Below are positions 56,783 through 57,320 of a stretch of DNA of 57,320 nucleotides, piece after piece (the first letter of the stretch is position 1; each line of letters starts with the position of its first letter). The notes below the pieces were generated by a model. It worked only from the letters and a program-made list of their open reading frames with translations, was not told the origin of the DNA and ran no database searches. The DNA comes from Thiosocius sp963719025 (lineage in GTDB: Bacteria; Pseudomonadota; Gammaproteobacteria; Chromatiales; Chromatiaceae). The DNA lies in contig CAVRBK010000077.1 of assembly GCA_963719025.1 (NCBI GenBank), forward strand, positions 1 to 57,320, in the 5' to 3' direction. The translations under genes were made by a program, and so were the position numbers.

Positions 56783-56995
56783 TGTCAATCTCCTTGATTA
56801 CCTGTTTACTGCAGTCCGCCAACAATCGGCGGCAGTGCTGCGTACAGGTGCATGATGCTTGCATCGAGGTGACAGGAAGGTGGCCGCTGGATTAACGCGA
56901 GTTCATCAATCCTTGGTCTCAGGTCGGCGACAGGTGGTCGCATGATGCCGGCATGCGCGGCCATAGCCTCGCATCCGACGGTGTCAGCCAGCGCC

Positions 56996-57320
56996 TCAAA
57001 CCGGTTTCTCGTGGTGACCGCCAAACTGTCCGCGCAGCGCGGAAAGCACCTGGTTGGCAAAACCGTCGTGATCGCGCGACGCAAAGCGTTCAAACAGTGC
57101 CGCGCTCAAAACCGGGGCGGGAACGCCCTGTTCGATGGCGGCGATCGCTGTCCAGCGCCCTTCCCCCGAATCCGACACGCGCCCGGCGTAGGACGACAGC
57201 GATGCATCCTCGGCCATTGCGTTCGCCAGCAGGTCCAACAACCAGGAACTGATGACGCTGCCTCTCCGCCACACCTCGGCAATGTCACCCAGCGGCAGGT
57301 CATAGCGGTACGCCTCCGGC
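56996..57320 (-). CDS. 6-phosphogluconate dehydrogenase-like protein, C-terminal fragment
   Basis: The window ends inside this gene; 107 residues are seen, in one open frame: YRYDLPLGDIAEVWRRGSVI, SSWLLDLLANAMAED, AGRVSDSGEGRWTAIAAIEQGVPAPVLSAAL and FANQVLSALRGQFGGH. The IAEVWRRGSVISSWLLDL helix and VSDSGEGRWT are characteristic of the decarboxylating 6PGDH family (short YqeC/Gnd type). It oxidises and decarboxylates 6-phosphogluconate, giving NAD(P)H and ribulose-5-phosphate. Its stop at 56996 is followed by about 210 bases with nothing obvious before yfdX. Confidence 0.85.
   Translation of the reverse strand, partial: PEAYRYDLPLGDIAEVWRRGSVISSWLLDLLANAMAEDASLSSYAGRVSDSGEGRWTAIAAIEQGVPAPVLSAALFERFASRDHDGFANQVLSALRGQFGGHHEKPV

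Overview
The window is high-GC chromosomal DNA of a free-living gammaproteobacterium. Supporting markers are the divergent rhlB / trxA-rho arrangement typical of that class, together with murU, mtgA, a qmcA-nfeD pair, cysQ, a GMP/IMP-nucleotidase-type HAD gene and a dense set of c-di-GMP genes. A Chromatiales/Thiohalobacterales-type lineage is my guess from gene content; no rRNA or tRNA is present to anchor it. I see no insertion sequence, CRISPR array or replication origin.

Layout. 1-3.5 kb: lower-GC end of a surface-polysaccharide operon on the minus strand (membrane GT2, GT4, WbsX-like protein, start of a probable methyltransferase), with interlocked stops and starts. 3.7-9.9 kb: short housekeeping units (dienelactone-hydrolase-like protein, uracil-DNA glycosylase, small membrane protein, phosphodiesterase, zinc-ribbon membrane protein, TtcA-like thiolase, hydroxypyruvate reductase, DoxX). 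10.1-15.1 kb: a giant FAD/Fe-S oxidoreductase of the DUF3683 type and an HDOD protein. 15.4-20.5 kb: nfeD-qmcA, lipA, a YdcF-like gene, a broken ORF and an orphan PstS-like protein. 20.5-28.2 kb: DnaQ-like exonuclease, an aspartoacylase/glutamate-cysteine-ligase-like pair, murU, rho, trxA, rhlB and a YkgJ-type protein. 28.3-31.7 kb: PhnD-like binding protein plus GGDEF-EAL receptor. 31.7-37.7 kb: HAD nucleotidase, cysQ with a double-thioredoxin protein, DUF4124, GGDEF protein, small genes, mtgA. 37.7-42.5 kb: an unusual two-gene unit, a ThDP-dependent enzyme followed by a glycosyltransferase-like/adenylate-forming fusion. 42.7-50.8 kb: secreted trypsin-like protease plus RluA-type synthase, a TPR protein and a ~1000-residue exported repeat protein, then a bare autotransporter barrel and a lipoprotein hydrolase. 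51-57.3 kb: HD-GYP regulator, GGDEF-EAL protein, a decayed second copy of the HD-GYP tail, YfdX, and the end of a 6-phosphogluconate-dehydrogenase gene.

Many genes (polysaccharide genes, DUF3683 oxidoreductase, lipA, rhlB, cysQ and others) carry several single-base indels, mostly insertions, each of which can be undone by one base to restore conserved family sequence. Because essential genes are hit repeatedly while neighbouring blocks are clean, I read these as uncorrected sequencing errors and annotate the genes as single CDSs across the breaks. Their end coordinates are reliable; their internal frame is not.

The best candidates for something new are the ThDP enzyme / GT-adenylating fusion operon (37.7-42.5 kb), the PhnD-like binding protein coupled to a GGDEF-EAL receptor (28.3-31.7 kb), the large exported repeat protein with its TPR partner (44.8-48.6 kb), and the HD-GYP tail duplication flanking a GGDEF-EAL gene (52.2-56 kb).
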